A stretch of 64,000 bases of DNA from Macrobrachium rosenbergii. Its lineage: Eukaryota; Arthropoda; Malacostraca; Decapoda; Palaemonidae. The notes beneath the pieces are model-generated. The model worked only from the letters and a program-made list of their open reading frames with translations. It made no database searches and was not told the origin of the DNA. The stretch spans positions 37,148,070-37,212,069 of the forward strand of contig NC_089749.1 in NCBI RefSeq assembly GCF_040412425.1. Direction: 5' to 3'. Positions 1-10,989 of this stretch are shown here, in pieces. Numbering within the stretch: position 1 is the first letter of the stretch; every line of letters begins with the position of its first letter. Position numbers and translations under genes: made by a program.

Positions 1-676
1 TGTGGCAAATAGGTCTACCAGCAGAGTCCCCCAACACTTCCATATTTGTCGACATACCAAGGGGTGCAAAGTCCATTCCGTCGAGATCACTTGCTTCTTG
101 CTACTGAGCAAGTCTGCCCTTACATTTAGTTTCCTCGAACAAACCTTGTCAATACTTGCGTCTGATTTTGCTTCAACCACAATAGCAGAATTCTTGTCGT
201 CTCGCAAAGGGAAAACGAGTGAGTGCCTCCTTGTTTCCGAATATATGACAGAGCTATTACATTGTCCGAATGGACTACTACTACCTTCCCTCTGATCTGT
301 TCTGCAAATTCTGTCAACCCTAGATGAACAGCTACCAATTCTTTCATGTTGATATGCCACTTCTGTTGGCTTTTGCTCCAAACTCCCGATGTCTCTATGT
401 CCCCTAGAACCGCACCCCATCCCTGGTCGGATGCCTCTGAAAAGAATGTTAGGTCAGGGTTCAACGGAGCTAGAGACTTTCCTTCCGTCAATCTCTCTCT
501 TGACACCCACCAAAATAGATCCTTCTTGATTTCTCAGAAATCTCAAAAACGAAGGAATCCGGAAATTCCTTCTTCCGCCACTTCACTTTTAGATAAAATT
601 GTAATGGCCTCATGTGAGGCGCCCCAGATCCACAAACATCTCTTGGGACGATAACGTCCCTAGAAGGCTCATCCAT
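1..676 (-). pseudogene. DIRS RT thumb and RNase H domain, cut by window edge
   Basis: Frame 676-488 carries an RT thumb-like MRPLQFYLK segment. Frame 506-126 carries RNase H residues: Asp in SEASDQGWGAVLG, Glu in INMKELVAV and Asp in VVHSDNVIALSYI. Bases 125-1 continue in another frame with LNV-AD-LSS and a TEWTLHP motif and end near VDLFA. That is where D3 links RNase H to the recombinase. The domain would remove RNA from the RNA-DNA hybrid. At least two frame changes are present. Confidence 0.8.
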
Positions 677-721
677 TCATTCGCAGAGCAAGTTCTGAGA
701 GCCAGAAACTTCAAAACTTTT

Positions 722-1532
722 TTAAGGCAAGAATCGACTCTTTGAGCCGACAGAGAGGCCCGAAATTTCACTGCATCTATCTGATATTGTCTTCTGAGAA
801 GGGATCAGACACAACTTCTGATGGTTGATTAGAAGATCCAATGCCTCTGCTAATCTTAAAGTCACCTGAAGATCCTCTATGCACTTTGCTAGAGTTCCCG
901 ACCGAAGAAGCCAGTCATCGAGATAAAGAGATATCCTGATCCCTTGTGGATGGCGCCATTTCGAAAATGGGGCTAGAATCCTGGTAAAAACTTGAGGTGC
1001 TGTCGAAAGGCCGAAACAGAGAGCCTGAAATTGGAAAACTTGGTTCCCGAATACAAAACGTAGATATTTTCGAGATTCTTGGTGTATCGGGACATGGAAA
1101 TATGCGTCCCGCATATCCACCGTTACCATCCAATCCCCCTGTCTGATGGATGTTAGAACCATGTTGTTGGTCTCCATGCAGGATTTTGTCGGTTTTACAA
1201 ACTTGTTTAACGAGCTGACATCCAACACGGGTCTCCAGCCCCCTGAAGCTTTGGGAACTAAAAACAGGTGATTGTAGAAGCCCGGAGAGCTCTGATCTTC
1301 CACTGCTTCTACAACTCTTGTCTAACAGGGCCAACACCTCCTCCGAAAGCGCCATGGATTTCTTTGAATTGCCTAAGTAAGCTGTCAAAGCTATCAGTAC
1401 CCTCAAAAGGGGGGCTGAACCACAAAAGGAATACAGTAGCCCCTTCTCAGAGTCTCCACAACCCAGCTCTCTGCTCCTATCTCTTTCCAACACCTCCAAA
1501 ACTGTAGAAGTCTTGCTCCCACCGGTGCACAA
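722..1532 (-). pseudogene. DIRS reverse transcriptase domain
   Basis: The main frame (1303-722) shows RT motifs in order: SPGFYNHLFLVPK and GGWRPVLD (fingers), VDMRDAYFHVPI (first catalytic Asp), LCFGLSTAPQVFT (motif B) and YLDDWLL (second catalytic pair). The W after YLDD and the SPGFYN start are usual in DIRS-type RTs rather than Gypsy. Upstream residues continue in another frame (1532-1303), and the 3' end runs into the RNase H region after a frame break. The enzyme would copy element RNA into DNA. This copy cannot be translated whole. Confidence 0.85.
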
Positions 1533-1544
1533 AGGATGTGCTTC

Positions 1545-3299
1545 TCACTTCTTGTTGGCAGACTGGGGAACTTTCTTAATTGATCTAAGAGGGACCCTTG
1601 TTCTTCCTCTGGAATTTGCCAATCCTCTACAACCTCCTCTACCTCGAAAGGGCATTCCATGCGATGAAGAAGACGCAAAAGAAGAAGAAGAAGTCGGACA
1701 TACAACCGGTGAAGCAACAGAAGCCCCTCTTGGTCTTTTGGAGGATTGAGCCAGTAAATCCTGTGTAGATTTCTTCTGAAGAGCCAAAGAAATCTCCACT
1801 AACAGCTCCTCTGGAAACAAGTACTTCTTATTAAGAGGTGCAAACAACAAGGCCGACCTCTGAATTCTTGAAACTCCCTTCGTAGGGAAAGAACACCATA
1901 ATTCGCTCTTTTTAAGAACGCCTAAAAAAACATAGCAGTCAGTACCGAAGCAGCGTCGATAACCCCTTGGTCTAAAACGTTAAGGACTTGCAACAAATCC
2001 GTAAATGTCTCCTCATCCAAAGAAGAACATGCAGAAATCTTACGGCCCAACGCTCCAATGGACCACTCCAAAAAACTGACCACCTCAAAAATACGAAAGA
2101 TGTGCTTCAATAGGTGATCCAGTTCCAGCATAGAAAGCATAACCTTCGCTGAATTAAAAGCTGAACGTCTCGGAGCGTCGATAAGCCCCGAGAAGTCTCC
2201 CTGGGAGGAGGCAGAAACTCCCAAAGAGAAGGCTTCCCCGGTCTCGTAGCAGAGTCGTCTCCAAGATGTCAGTCTGGAAGGAGGAAAACAGAAGATAGTC
2301 TTGCCCTGCTCCCTCTTCTTAAGGAGCCAAGCATTGATCCCTTTTAGTGCTTTCCGTGCCGAAAAAGACAAAATAATCTAAGTTGTGAAGCACTCTTCTT
2401 CCAATCCCTCTTGAGAGAAGAGTCCGGAGAGGAAGGTGCTACATAAGAGAACGAATCCAGACAACTCTCAACAAAGAATTTCAAAAGCTTCTTGAAAGTG
2501 GTGGAATTGTGACTCTCCTGTGCTATTTCCTCATCGCCTTCTTCGTCTGCTTCCTCCTCCGAATGCATAGGGGAAAAAACTACCAGAGAACGAGTCTTGT
2601 TTTGAGTGGGTTGCACAAAACCCAAAATCTTATCCAACTTCGCTTGAATGGCAATCGCTGAAAGGTACTGAACTTCCTGCTCGGAAATCTGAGTTGGAGA
2701 ACCCGAGCGTCTGGCAGATGAGAGACGAGTTGGCACCAACGAACAAGTCAAAGTTTCAGGCGCAAGAATACACTTCTCTTGATACTGGCGCTCATGCGCT
2801 ACCTCCGAGTAGCCACCTCTTCCACTTCACAAACACTAACATTCGTCACTTTATCCTCCAAGGATTTTACAGAGGATCCCAACTTTTCAACAGCTTGAAG
2901 TATTAACGAAAATTTCACATTCATATGGGCTTCGAGGCTGGTCATGGCATTGGGTTCAGGTGAACGGAAACCAGGTGAAGGAACAGGTTGATTAAGAGGT
3001 GGGGTGTTAATGGGAGATATGGAAAGTTCATGATCCTGATAATCTACTTCCTTAGAGGAAGCTCTAACTGCAGCTTTCCACTTTCTATCAGAATCTAATT
3101 TTTTCATCCTACTTGAATAAATCTTCCACTTCCCTTCATCCCAATCTCTACATTCATCACATGTCAAATCCGGGTTACAGTCCTGACCTCTACAAGCTGC
3201 GCAAACAGTATGTGCCTCAAGTCTCTTTAGCTAACCTACTTTTGCACCCTTTGCTGCAAACTCTAATTGCCCTGTTCTTACCTGAGCCCGAGTCAGATA
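1545..3299 (-). pseudogene. DIRS ORF1 (gag-like), frameshifted
   Basis: ORF1 starts near 3299 with a Ser-Asp-Ser-Gly stretch. It then has a cysteine module (about 3155-3260) of form C-x2-C-R-G-Q-D-C-x5-C-D-E-C, directly followed by a basic stretch. One frameshift falls just before the module. The rest is Ser/Lys/Glu-rich and spread over frames 2799-3167, 2344-2751, 1922-2371 and 1545-1850. Stretches near 2150-2350 align by eye with D3 ORF1, for example around the shared SLGV-AASSQGDFSGL segment. ORF1 is thought to be the nucleic-acid-binding structural protein of DIRS elements. Its exact role is not shown by the sequence. Confidence 0.7.
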
Positions 3300-3419
3300 T
3301 ACTGCAAAGAAAAGAGGGTAGCTAAAATAACACAAACTGGGAATGATGTAACTGCTTGTCCTAACTAAATATTGAAGACAAAATACTAAGTACATCACCA
3401 AATTCCAATAACAGAATAT

Positions 3420-3645
3420 TCCTGAATTCTAGCAGCTGCTGCAAACAGGTGTGTACAGCCCAAGCCGGCAGAAACGACTGCAGTTTTGTGTTAAGGTAGT
3501 TCCTCACTCCACCAGTGGGTAGAGGGGGTATCTCCTAGCAGCCATATTATTTTTTGTTTTTGCTGGCACAAATTTTAAGTTCTAGTGGCCGTTCGGTTTC
3601 AAAACAATAGCAATGCACCTACTAGGTAAGTTACACACTTAAAAA
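3420..3645. repeat. Probable 5' terminal repeat of D1
   Basis: This stretch lies outside ORF1 and has a short run near 3495-3560 that resembles the conserved block of the D2 and D3 terminal repeats. It also ends in a CTAGTAGG-type sequence like the ACTTACC(G/A)A outer ends of those repeats, read on the other strand. The match is weak and judged by eye only. Confidence 0.35.
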
Positions 3646-3654
3646 ATGTATTTA

Positions 3655-3807
3655 CACTAATTACACTAATTAGTGAATATTTCTCAACGAAAAAGTCCGC
3701 GAATTGCCAGATTTTTCGCAAATAATTTAGAAATATGTTCCACAGAAAATCCCGCGAATCAATGAGTCTGCAAACCGTGACAACGCGAATATGGGAGGTT
3801 TACTGTA
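3655..3807. mobile_element. pogo/Tigger-like transposon end fragment
   Basis: The right edge reads GGTTTACTG followed by TA at 3806-3807. Read inwards this is TA then CAGTAAACCTCCC and an ATTCGCG stretch, the style of pogo/Tigger terminal repeats with TA target duplication. Several CGCGAAT-type repeats lie inside. No matching left end was found, so this is a one-sided remnant. Class assignment is from resemblance only. Confidence 0.4.
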
Positions 3808-5215
3808 CCCAGGGCGACCTTGGAGGTCCGTGCACTTTGAGCTCCTGAATCACGTATGGGATGATCTTCAGTTGCTCCCTCTACCAGTGTCCTAAGAGCC
3901 ACAGGTAGAGGTAAGAAGTGCACTAGTCCAGGAAGGTGACCTCCTTGAACTATTATCAGTGGCACGGATCCCCTTGGAGACCCATACACTTGATACTTCC
4001 GAATCACGGGGTCTCGGCGAGACCTGTGGTACGGCCCCCGTGTCGAAAGACTGGAGAGAGTCGACAAGAGATCCCTTTGCCTCTGCCGTGGGGGGAAGCA
4101 ATTCTTACAAAGCCCAGTGACGAGACTTCTTCCAGGTGGGAGAAGCTACCTTCTTCTTCCTCTGCAACCACAGCAGGTGATACTAAAGGAGGGGCATGCG
4201 TCGTTACCATAGTCGATGTACAGGCCCTCAAGAAGGAAGACATCATGACAGTCAAAGTAGTCATTGTCACAGAAGTGGCAGTCACTGGAGGCATCGCAAG
4301 ATCACGGGATGCCTTCGGATGACTCAGCAGGCCCTGCAACGAAGGAACACCCGAGAGACCCAGAGAGAGCTAAGTCTCCTGGAGTTTCTCATTCTCCTTC
4401 ACACCTGAAAGGGAAGTTGGTTAATGGTGGCAGTCTCTCTTTGTTCCAAAAGGGATTCCTCCCCTCACCCTGAACGAACAAAGACCACCAAGCAGAGGTC
4501 ATCCTGGTCCCCAGCCCCCACGAAGACTACCGCCTGATGAAATAAGTGAAGACAATGGGGGGGAGATCACTCCGGTAGCAGTGAGAGCCATGGATGGAAG
4601 TCTCACAGGGGGAAGGAACAAGAGGGATTAGCAACCCATGGAGATGTCGGGGGCATGTTACCACTAGATGAATCCTTGGGAGCCTTCCTCTTGTACCTCC
4701 ACCTCTAAGAATACTTCACCCATTGCACAGAGAACCAGGCACGACACTCGCCACACTTATCATCCTGGGTACAGTCACGGCCCCTGCAACTGAAGCAGAG
4801 GGCATGGGGTCAGCATCAAAGGAGGAGCGACAGTGGTTACAATGCTTAAGGCTGGTCCCATGGCACACACACCGCGAACCAACCTTTCGCTCTAACAGTT
4901 AATCATCTGATTCTTGTGTTTGCATTTCTCAAACGTATAAATATATCCAGATACAGACACAAATACACAAAAAAAAAATAACAATCCAACTAGGAACATA
5001 GAAAGTGAAGCAAAACATCAGGCAGGGCAGAGAGAAAACCAAGGGCTCCTCATAGTGCGGCGGCCGAAAGCAAAGTGAATACTTACCATCCGGGTGGGTG
5101 GGACTCCCACCTGGTGGATGGTAATTAACTGCCTAACCACCTTGTTTAAAAGTTAAACAGCTGGTTTCCAGCTGAACTGAAGCAATTCCTCATGTAAAGA
5201 CCGATGGTTTGTATA
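3808..5215 (-). mobile_element. Family-B DIRS 5' fragment B1
   Basis: The right part (about 5045-5215) matches the 5' terminal repeats of B2 (10690-10890) and B3 (27795-27965). All share the GGTTAGGCAGT block and the TTTGTATATTGTG outer end. Inside, at 4725-4810 on the minus strand, sits the ORF1 cysteine module C-F-S-C-R-G-R-D-C-x5-C-G-E-C. Short open pieces at 3759-4339 are decayed ORF1. No RT or recombinase follows, so the copy is truncated just after its ORF1 start, next to the pogo-like fragment. Confidence 0.65.
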
Positions 5216-5827
5216 TTGTGTAGGAACAAATAAATGTACAGTACCGTGATGGCAGCAAACAGCCATGTAATACCAACAAGCACCTATACACAATGGTAGC
5301 AAGGAGAATTCTGACAAGAGCTAAAACATTTGAAACACACCTAGTGGAGAACAGGTGTATTAGAGAGTCATCTGGGAAGCCATTTGATCTTTTGTTTGAA
5401 TGCCTATCGGTGCAGGGATCTAAGCTAACTTAGCAGCAGGTAAGATTCATCCCAAATAACATAAACCATAAAGGTCTGGAATGAGACAGTTTGCCTGCTA
5501 AAGCGCTGTATTTATGGGTTAATTTCCATAAAGTATACAGTATTTTTTACTGACTTATTTTATACTACTGTGCTAGTTTGTTGTTTCTGTGGATTTTGTG
5601 AAATCTTATTGGCAGCATATGTTTGCACAGACAAAAGAAGGTATGGCTATGAGTTTGGGGTTGCTAACATAGGCTTCAAATCTACTACTTTTCTCTACAC
5701 TTTGCAGAAATCATCACCTCCCTTAGATTTATCAGTCCAAACAAAGAGGTTAGTGTACCTATTATAAGAAGGCAAGTTTGTAATCCTGTACGAAAATTTC
5801 AAAATGCAATACTGTCTAAAATCTTAC
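5216..5827. other. Intron of EXOSC4, no other feature seen
   Basis: This AT-rich sequence lies directly downstream of the EXOSC4 splice donor (5827-5821 on the minus strand). I see no conserved coding block on either strand. A 65-codon open frame at 5570-5767 (plus) has no recognisable motif and is probably chance. Confidence 0.5.
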
Positions 5828-5989
5828 CTCCCGTGGGCCGTACACTGCAGCAAGGACCTTTGTATTACCCATCTCTATGTAAGCACTGCCATTAGGCCTA
5901 TCATATAAACCTAATCTGCAACTGACTGTTCTTAGACATGTAGGAGTTCTACCATCCTGGCGTAGACCTTCAGGTGAAATGATCTCCAT
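5828..5989 (-). CDS. EXOSC4: Exosome complex subunit RRP41 (EXOSC4), first coding exon
   Basis: The exon encodes 54 residues beginning MEIISPEGLRQDGR and containing NGSAYIEMGNTK and VLAAVYGPRE. These are the hallmark N-terminal motifs of RRP41/Ski6/EXOSC4, an RNase PH-like ring subunit that pairs with RRP45 in the nuclear and cytoplasmic RNA exosome for 3'-5' RNA processing. In eukaryotes the subunit is structural rather than catalytic. The reading frame ends in phase 0 at CGGGAG, then a GTAAGAT donor (5827-5821). Upstream, ATTATTTTTTCCAG is a good acceptor ending at 5995, five bases before the ATG, so at least one 5' UTR exon lies to the right. No frameshift or stop is present, and this looks like a live host gene. 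The remaining exons (about 190 residues expected) are not between here and base 1. The protein start fits the family length. Confidence 0.9.
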
Positions 5990-6031
5990 AGCAACTGGAA
6001 AAAATAATTGTCAACAAAATTTCTACAAAAA
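5990..6031 (-). other. 5' UTR remnant, splice acceptor and branch region of EXOSC4
   Basis: On the minus strand the order is a candidate branch sequence GTTGACAA (about 6008-6015), a pyrimidine-rich tract, TTTTTTCCAG ending at 5995, then five exon bases TTGCT and the ATG. The DIRS element D2 begins at about 6032, leaving only about 37 bp of original intron end. Confidence 0.7.
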
Positions 6032-6345
6032 AGGCATTTTTATAATAAAATAAAGTTTTATATATACTTACTAAGTACATAGCTACACTTTCCACTTGGG
6101 CAGCAGCTAAAATTTGAAATTCGCGGTAGCACTCCGATTGCTTAGTGTAGGTGACCAGTCCCGCCCACTAATGGGAATACTAGGAACAACTTAGCATACA
6201 ACCTCATTCTGTTTCTGTTCTTGTGTCCATCAGAGGGGAGGAGGGCGGGCTCCAATTTAGTGATTACTTGGAAAGTATATATAAAACTTTATTTTATTAT
6301 AAAAATGCCATTTTGATATAAGGAACTTACCAAGTAATTCCACAC
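6032..6345. repeat. D2 3' terminal repeat and internal complementary region
   Basis: A stem of about 50 bp is formed by 6032-6083 (GGCATTTTTATAATAAAATA...) and its inverted copy at about 6259-6309. Immediately inside follows a second block (6310-6345, GATATAAGGAACTTACCAAG) that copies the reverse complement of the outer right end near 11180-11199. The joined copies of both outer ends are the layout of the DIRS internal complementary region. Confidence 0.75.
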
Positions 6346-6849
6346 AGACAGGAGGTGGGATACATGGACATATTCCATTACAAAACATTGTGGGATACAT
6401 GGACATACTCCACTACAAAACATTAAGTCATGTAATGAATTTGAAATAGACAAAGTTGCTAGCATTAAAAAACAATGCTTGTCGTTTCCTTATCAGCTAA
6501 GAGGGCCATTGCAGGAGAATACTGCCTCTGGTCAGTGCCCATCTTAACTTGTTGTGGCGCTGCAGTATAGCCGCGGATTGTCTCTACTTAAGTGAGAGCT
6601 TTGCAGCGAAAGAGTATTCCGTTGGCTGGCAAAGCATCATTAAGTGCCCTTGCCCTGGGCACAGTACCAAAAAATAAAAACCACCAAACAACTTTGTCAC
6701 CTACACTGAAAATAAACAACTACCCATCCACTGAGAGTGGTGGGTGCTCCAGGTACATCGTACCCCCTGGCTCCCCAAAAACTTTGCCACCTTAATACAA
6801 GGTGAAGAGATAGGAGAAAATCCTCTGCTTCCTCCCTCAGTGCCATGCT

Positions 6850-8200
6850 AATTATTAATAATGGTCCCAAGGTATTACAAAATTTTTAAACACTGTTCTG
6901 ACTTCAAGAAAAAATTCATAAGTGAAGAACTATTACACTTCCAGTGGGCCAATTGCCAAAAGGATGTGAGTGACATAATGAGCCTGAAAGCTAACAGGTA
7001 GGCAAATTGTTCTCCTGAATCTGAGAGTGCACCTCAAAAATAAAGTTCACCGGAGATGAAGGACAATGCATTCTTAGACAGAGAGCGAGACAGGATCTTG
7101 TCAGGACACCCTAGGTATGGATAGCCCTTTGATTATTAGGCTTGCTCAGGTAAAACCTGAAAGCTCAAACTAGACATTTCGCTCACTCTCCCAGAGCCAG
7201 GGATGTCTGTCAATTACTTAAGGGAGAAAGCATTGATCCTTTTTCTTTCTTGGCCAGGAAAATGTAGTGTTCAAGCACAGACTGTCTCCCTGAGCATAAT
7301 CTGCTCGCTTGTCTATAGTCTGAAGCTCACTAACTCGTTTGGCATTTGCTAGGGCTACAAGGAACCGAGTTTTCTAGTTAAATTGAGAGAAGCAGAATGG
7401 AGAGGCTTGAAAGAAGGGCCTGTTAACCACTTGAGAGCTACGTCCAAATTCCAAGATACAGGGTTGACTCTTCTCTGCCTTGGAAGTCTCGAAAGACTTA
7501 CTAGGTCGCTAAGATCTTGGTTGGAAGATAAAACTAGACCTTTGTGTTTAAACACTAAACCTAGCATTGCTTTATGCCCCTTGAAGGTGAAAGAAGAGAG
7601 CCCCATCGGCAGTCCTCAGGTAAAGGAGGAGTTCCGCTATCTGAGCTAAAGAGCAATGCACAACCAAGATGTTATAACCGTTACACCATCGTCAGAAGAC
7701 TGCCCACTAAGATTGGAGTACTTGGCATGAAGACTCACATCTGCATCTTGCAACAGTCTCCACAGTCAGTCTTGAAAAATTCACTTCTTCCAGTCAAGCT
7801 CCTGGACAGCTTGCAAATCTGTCCGAAAAAAGAGTGGCCCACCCTTGGTGGTATCTTTTGAAGTGAGGCTGCCTGAGTAGATATGGATTGTGGAAGGAGT
7901 TGTGGAGAGTCCACCAACAACCATATCTGGTTCAGGAACCATTATTCATGGTTCAGAACGGGGCTAAGAGGGTCACTGTCACTTTGCAATGAACCTGAAA
8001 ACTTGTTCAGCCCTTCCTTGACTGAGTTGGAATGTGGAAGGGCATAAAGGTCCAGGTTGGCCCTAACTTGTAGCATGGCATAAGTTGCCCATGCAAGAGG
8101 GTCTAGGATTGGAGAATGAAAAGGAAGGCAAAGGTTCCTTGAGGCAGCAAACCGGGCCAAAATCAGCCTGTCCCATAGATTCTACATATTCCACCAGACC
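6850..8200 (-). pseudogene. D2 tyrosine recombinase and upstream linker, decayed
   Basis: Frame 8160-7942 matches the D3 segment after RNase H (SRNLCLPF, DPLAW-AMLQ, NKF). Frame 7920-7735 matches MLVD-P-LLPQ. Frame 7606-7355 matches the recombinase N-terminal domain (DLSDLVSLSRLPRQRR, WNLDVALKWL, LHSASLNLTRK). The C-terminal part (7354-6850) is scrambled by stops, and the His-x2-Arg position is degraded. The protein would integrate the circular DNA intermediate. This copy is not functional. Confidence 0.7.
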
Positions 8201-10077
8201 AGGGGATCCAAGGTGCACTCGGCGGGAAGGACATGCTTCTGACAGTTCAGTGCATCCGCCGGAACTAATTACTGTAGTTTGCCCTGAAAAAGTCGAGTGA
8301 CTGGGAAACTCGATTTGATATGCCCATTGTAGGGCAGGGCGAGCAAGCCGAGCTGATCGCGTGAACGCAATCGGAAGTGGACAAGGCGGAACTCATCTGC
8401 CATGGACTAGCGCTAATTTCTCGAACTCTAAACTCCTTCGAGGCTGGGACCCCTCGAGAAGAAGGTTTAAAGGGGAATTCTGCGTCTGCTATCCTGCATG
8501 CTCGAACTCTAAGGTTGAAGACACAAAGAAGAAACACGGCCAGGCAACTGAAGCAGCTGGCGGGCAGAATCGAGACACATGAGCGTCTTGGCATCGAGAC
8601 ACCTGGGTGTCTTGGCACCAAGACACATGGGTGTCTTGGGACTTTCTCTCGTCCTGTGCCTCTCGCCACAAGAGTGCTCGTGATTTATAGAATTCAAGCG
8701 ACTACGAGACTCAAGATAATCGGAAGCAGCTGCTTTCGGTTCCCTAAGAAATTGAAAAGAGCCAGGTATAGAACCAGTCTTCGACGTAGACTTCTAAGAC
8801 TGGCAACGAGGGTGAGGCCCCCGAAACGCGAGACCCCAGAGGAGAATGCGAATCGGTTCCTGCTCGAGGTTGCCAATGAGAGAAACTTGTCTTCCAGAAG
8901 AGAGTCAGTCCCTTAGAAGTCCGGCAGGACTCCCGAAGGGAATCTCTTCCCTGCTTCTTCTAGTGTTCAAACCGATAGGATCGAGACACCAGGCTGGGAA
9001 CCCGACCAAGCACTGGTGAGCACTCAGGGAGTGCTTGTAGTGCTGGCAGGAAGAGCTGAGACACCTGGGTGCCTCAGCCCTTTCTCTCGCACTGCTCCTG
9101 AACTGGGCCAGGGAGAGTACTCCCCAGACCAGATCGGGATACTCAATATTCCACAGAATCTCTAGCACTCAGAGCGGCTCACAAACAACGCCAGAAGCAG
9201 CACCCGTCTTAAGAGGTGGAACCTCTAAAACTGGGAACGGGAACGCAAACCAAGGTCTGCGCACCCACAGCTCCAAAAACAAAACCCAGGGGTTTGCGAA
9301 TCGGTTCCCTAACCCGAAGGTCAGGAAGAGTCAATGAGATACTCACTGCCTCCTCGGAAGGAGGCAGTTCCTGGACGTCCAAGGGCATCAAAGGGGAAGA
9401 CGCAGCCTTCCTCTCCTTCGGCCAACGGAGGTCTATCCGGTTCCTGGGATGCCCCTCAAACCTCAGGAGAGAAAGGGAAGAGGCAGCAGAGGACGAAATC
9501 AAAGATTAAGTTGAAGAAGACGGCGGATACTTCCACAGGGCGACTTCCTTCACCTTCACTCCGACATCTTCTACAGGATGGTGGACACAAAACATCATAA
9601 CCTCCAGGGCAGCTAAGCAGAATCACAACGGAAGTGCCCCAGGACACGACCACCAGGTGAAGCAGCAGGAACGATCAGGACAGCCGATGCAGGAGCTACA
9701 GAAGCGGTTTGGAAGGCAGGAGCTACAGCAATGGCCAGGAACATCACATGAAAGTCAGCAGCAGTGACAGGAATGATCAGGATGGCTGCGGCAGGAGACC
9801 AGGAAGAGCCATCCAGAGACTGTCACCGAGTCAACAGGAGCATAACACAGGAAACAGCAGGAGCAGATGGACCAGATGTGGCAGAGGCAGTGCCACAGCA
9901 TACATGAAGGCCAGCAGTGACAGCGATCAATCCACATCGGCGGGAACAGAGTCAGAACGATCCTGACGTGGAACTATGCCATTCCAACAGGTACTGTGGT
10001 CAATCTCGAAGCAACACTGTATGAGCATCGGGACTCCTTCATGCAAAGATATCCCGACTGAGATATCCAGCAAACTA

Positions 10078-10373
10078 CAGGCAGTCCCCAGTTATCGGCA
10101 GCCTTGGTTATCAGCTATACCATTTTACGGCGCTTGTCTAGTGACAACGTTAACTGGATTTTCGGCACCGATATGCGCCAATCTCCAGTTATCTGCGCCC
10201 ATTCCCGGTTATCGGTGCTGATCCCCACTTATCGGCGGCGCCGGTCCCTGGTTATCGGCACCAGTAACCGGATATCAGCACCGATAACCATGGATCAGCG
10301 CTATTATCACCGATTTTCGCTTATCATCACACTGTCGGGAACGGAACGCCCCCTGATAACCAGGGACTGCCAG
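10078..10373. mobile_element. 296-bp TA-flanked MITE (pogo/Tigger-like)
   Basis: Ends CAGGCAGTCCCCAG and, inverted, CTGGCAGTCCCTGG are flanked by TA at 10076-10077 and 10374-10375. The core is made of repeated GGTTATCGGC / GCCGATAACC units in both orientations. The equivalent site in B3 (around 27150, AACTACTGCTG) lacks it, so insertion is directly visible. There is no coding capacity. The TA duplication points to the Tc1-mariner/pogo superfamily. Confidence 0.75.
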
Positions 10374-10689
10374 TATTGCTGTGCCTATAATGCTCACTGT
10401 TAACCTGAAAGAAAAAACAAAGATGATTAGTAGAGGGAGACTCCTCTCGCTCCGAGGGGAACTGCCCTGCACAGCGAGAGGAAGCCCCTGAGAAGAGGTT
10501 GCCCGACCACCCATGGCTCCCCACCCCCAACAGTGGGATCTTCGCCCGACAAGTGAGCGAAGTAGGGGAAGGAGAGATAAGGAAGAACCTACAGGGAGAG
10601 AGAAGGAAGGAGTGGAGGCCACCAAGGGCGCCATAGAAGCGAAACTGGATAATAAAGAGCTTAACGACAGTCAGGGAAAGAGATCCGAA

Positions 10690-10890
10690 AACACGTCTGC
10701 AATGCATGACAGCCAAAAGCAAACTGGAATGTTTACATCCAGGCAGGCGGGTATTCCTGCCTACCTGACGGTAGTTACTGCCTAACCACCTTGTTCAAGA
10801 GTTTAACAGACGTGTCCACCTTCACTGTAAGTAATTCCTAATGTAAAGGACTGATGGTTTGTATATTATACAGGAACAAACAATAAATTT
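10690..10890. repeat. 5' terminal repeat of family-B DIRS (B2)
   Basis: This is about 80% like 27795-27965 and 5045-5215 by eye. Shared blocks are GCAAACTGGAAT-TTTACATCC, the CAGGCGGGTAT region, TAACCACCTTG and TTTGTATATT. Inverted versions occur at 20940-21080 and 54545-54710. Confidence 0.75.
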
Positions 10891-10989
10891 AAATCAGAGC
10901 TTAACAAAAAAAAAATAAAATACTGATCCTTGAAGGCTACTCGAAATCAGCGATAATGTTTCACCAAAATCTGGTAATCCCATCGGCGA

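Larger units (their letters stand above)
1..3645 (-). mobile_element. DIRS-like retrotransposon D1, 3' part outside window
   Basis: The minus strand reads in order a cysteine-motif ORF1 (3299-1545), a reverse transcriptase (1532-722) and an RNase H (676-1). This is the order of DIRS tyrosine-recombinase retrotransposons. The recombinase gene would lie left of base 1. The proteins closely resemble those of D3 at 12230-18434, so D1 and D3 belong to one group. Several frameshifts and stops break the reading frames, so the copy is dead. The right end near 3645 is placed by a weak match to the D2/D3 5' terminal repeats and is approximate. Confidence 0.8.
8265..10890 (-). mobile_element. Family-B DIRS 5' half B2 inside D2
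   Basis: The sequence matches B3 positions about 24840-27965 block by block: the AACTCCTTCGAGG region, the GACACCTGGGTGTC repeats, the TCCGGTTCTTGGGA-type ORF1 region and the 5' terminal repeat. It holds only ORF1 and the 5' end, on the minus strand, and stops abruptly at 8265 against the D2 linker. All frames are interrupted. Relative to B3 it carries the MITE at 10078-10373 and lacks the extra segment seen in B3 near 27370-27720. Confidence 0.7.

Noticed and set aside
3808..4340. Overlapping ORFs on both strands as a small host gene
   Set aside because: They sit between a pogo-like end and a DIRS ORF1 cysteine module, with composition like DIRS ORF1, and have no splice logic.
5570..5767. 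65-codon frame with a hydrophobic start next to EXOSC4
   Set aside because: Opposite strand to EXOSC4, no motif, AT-rich intron; likely chance.
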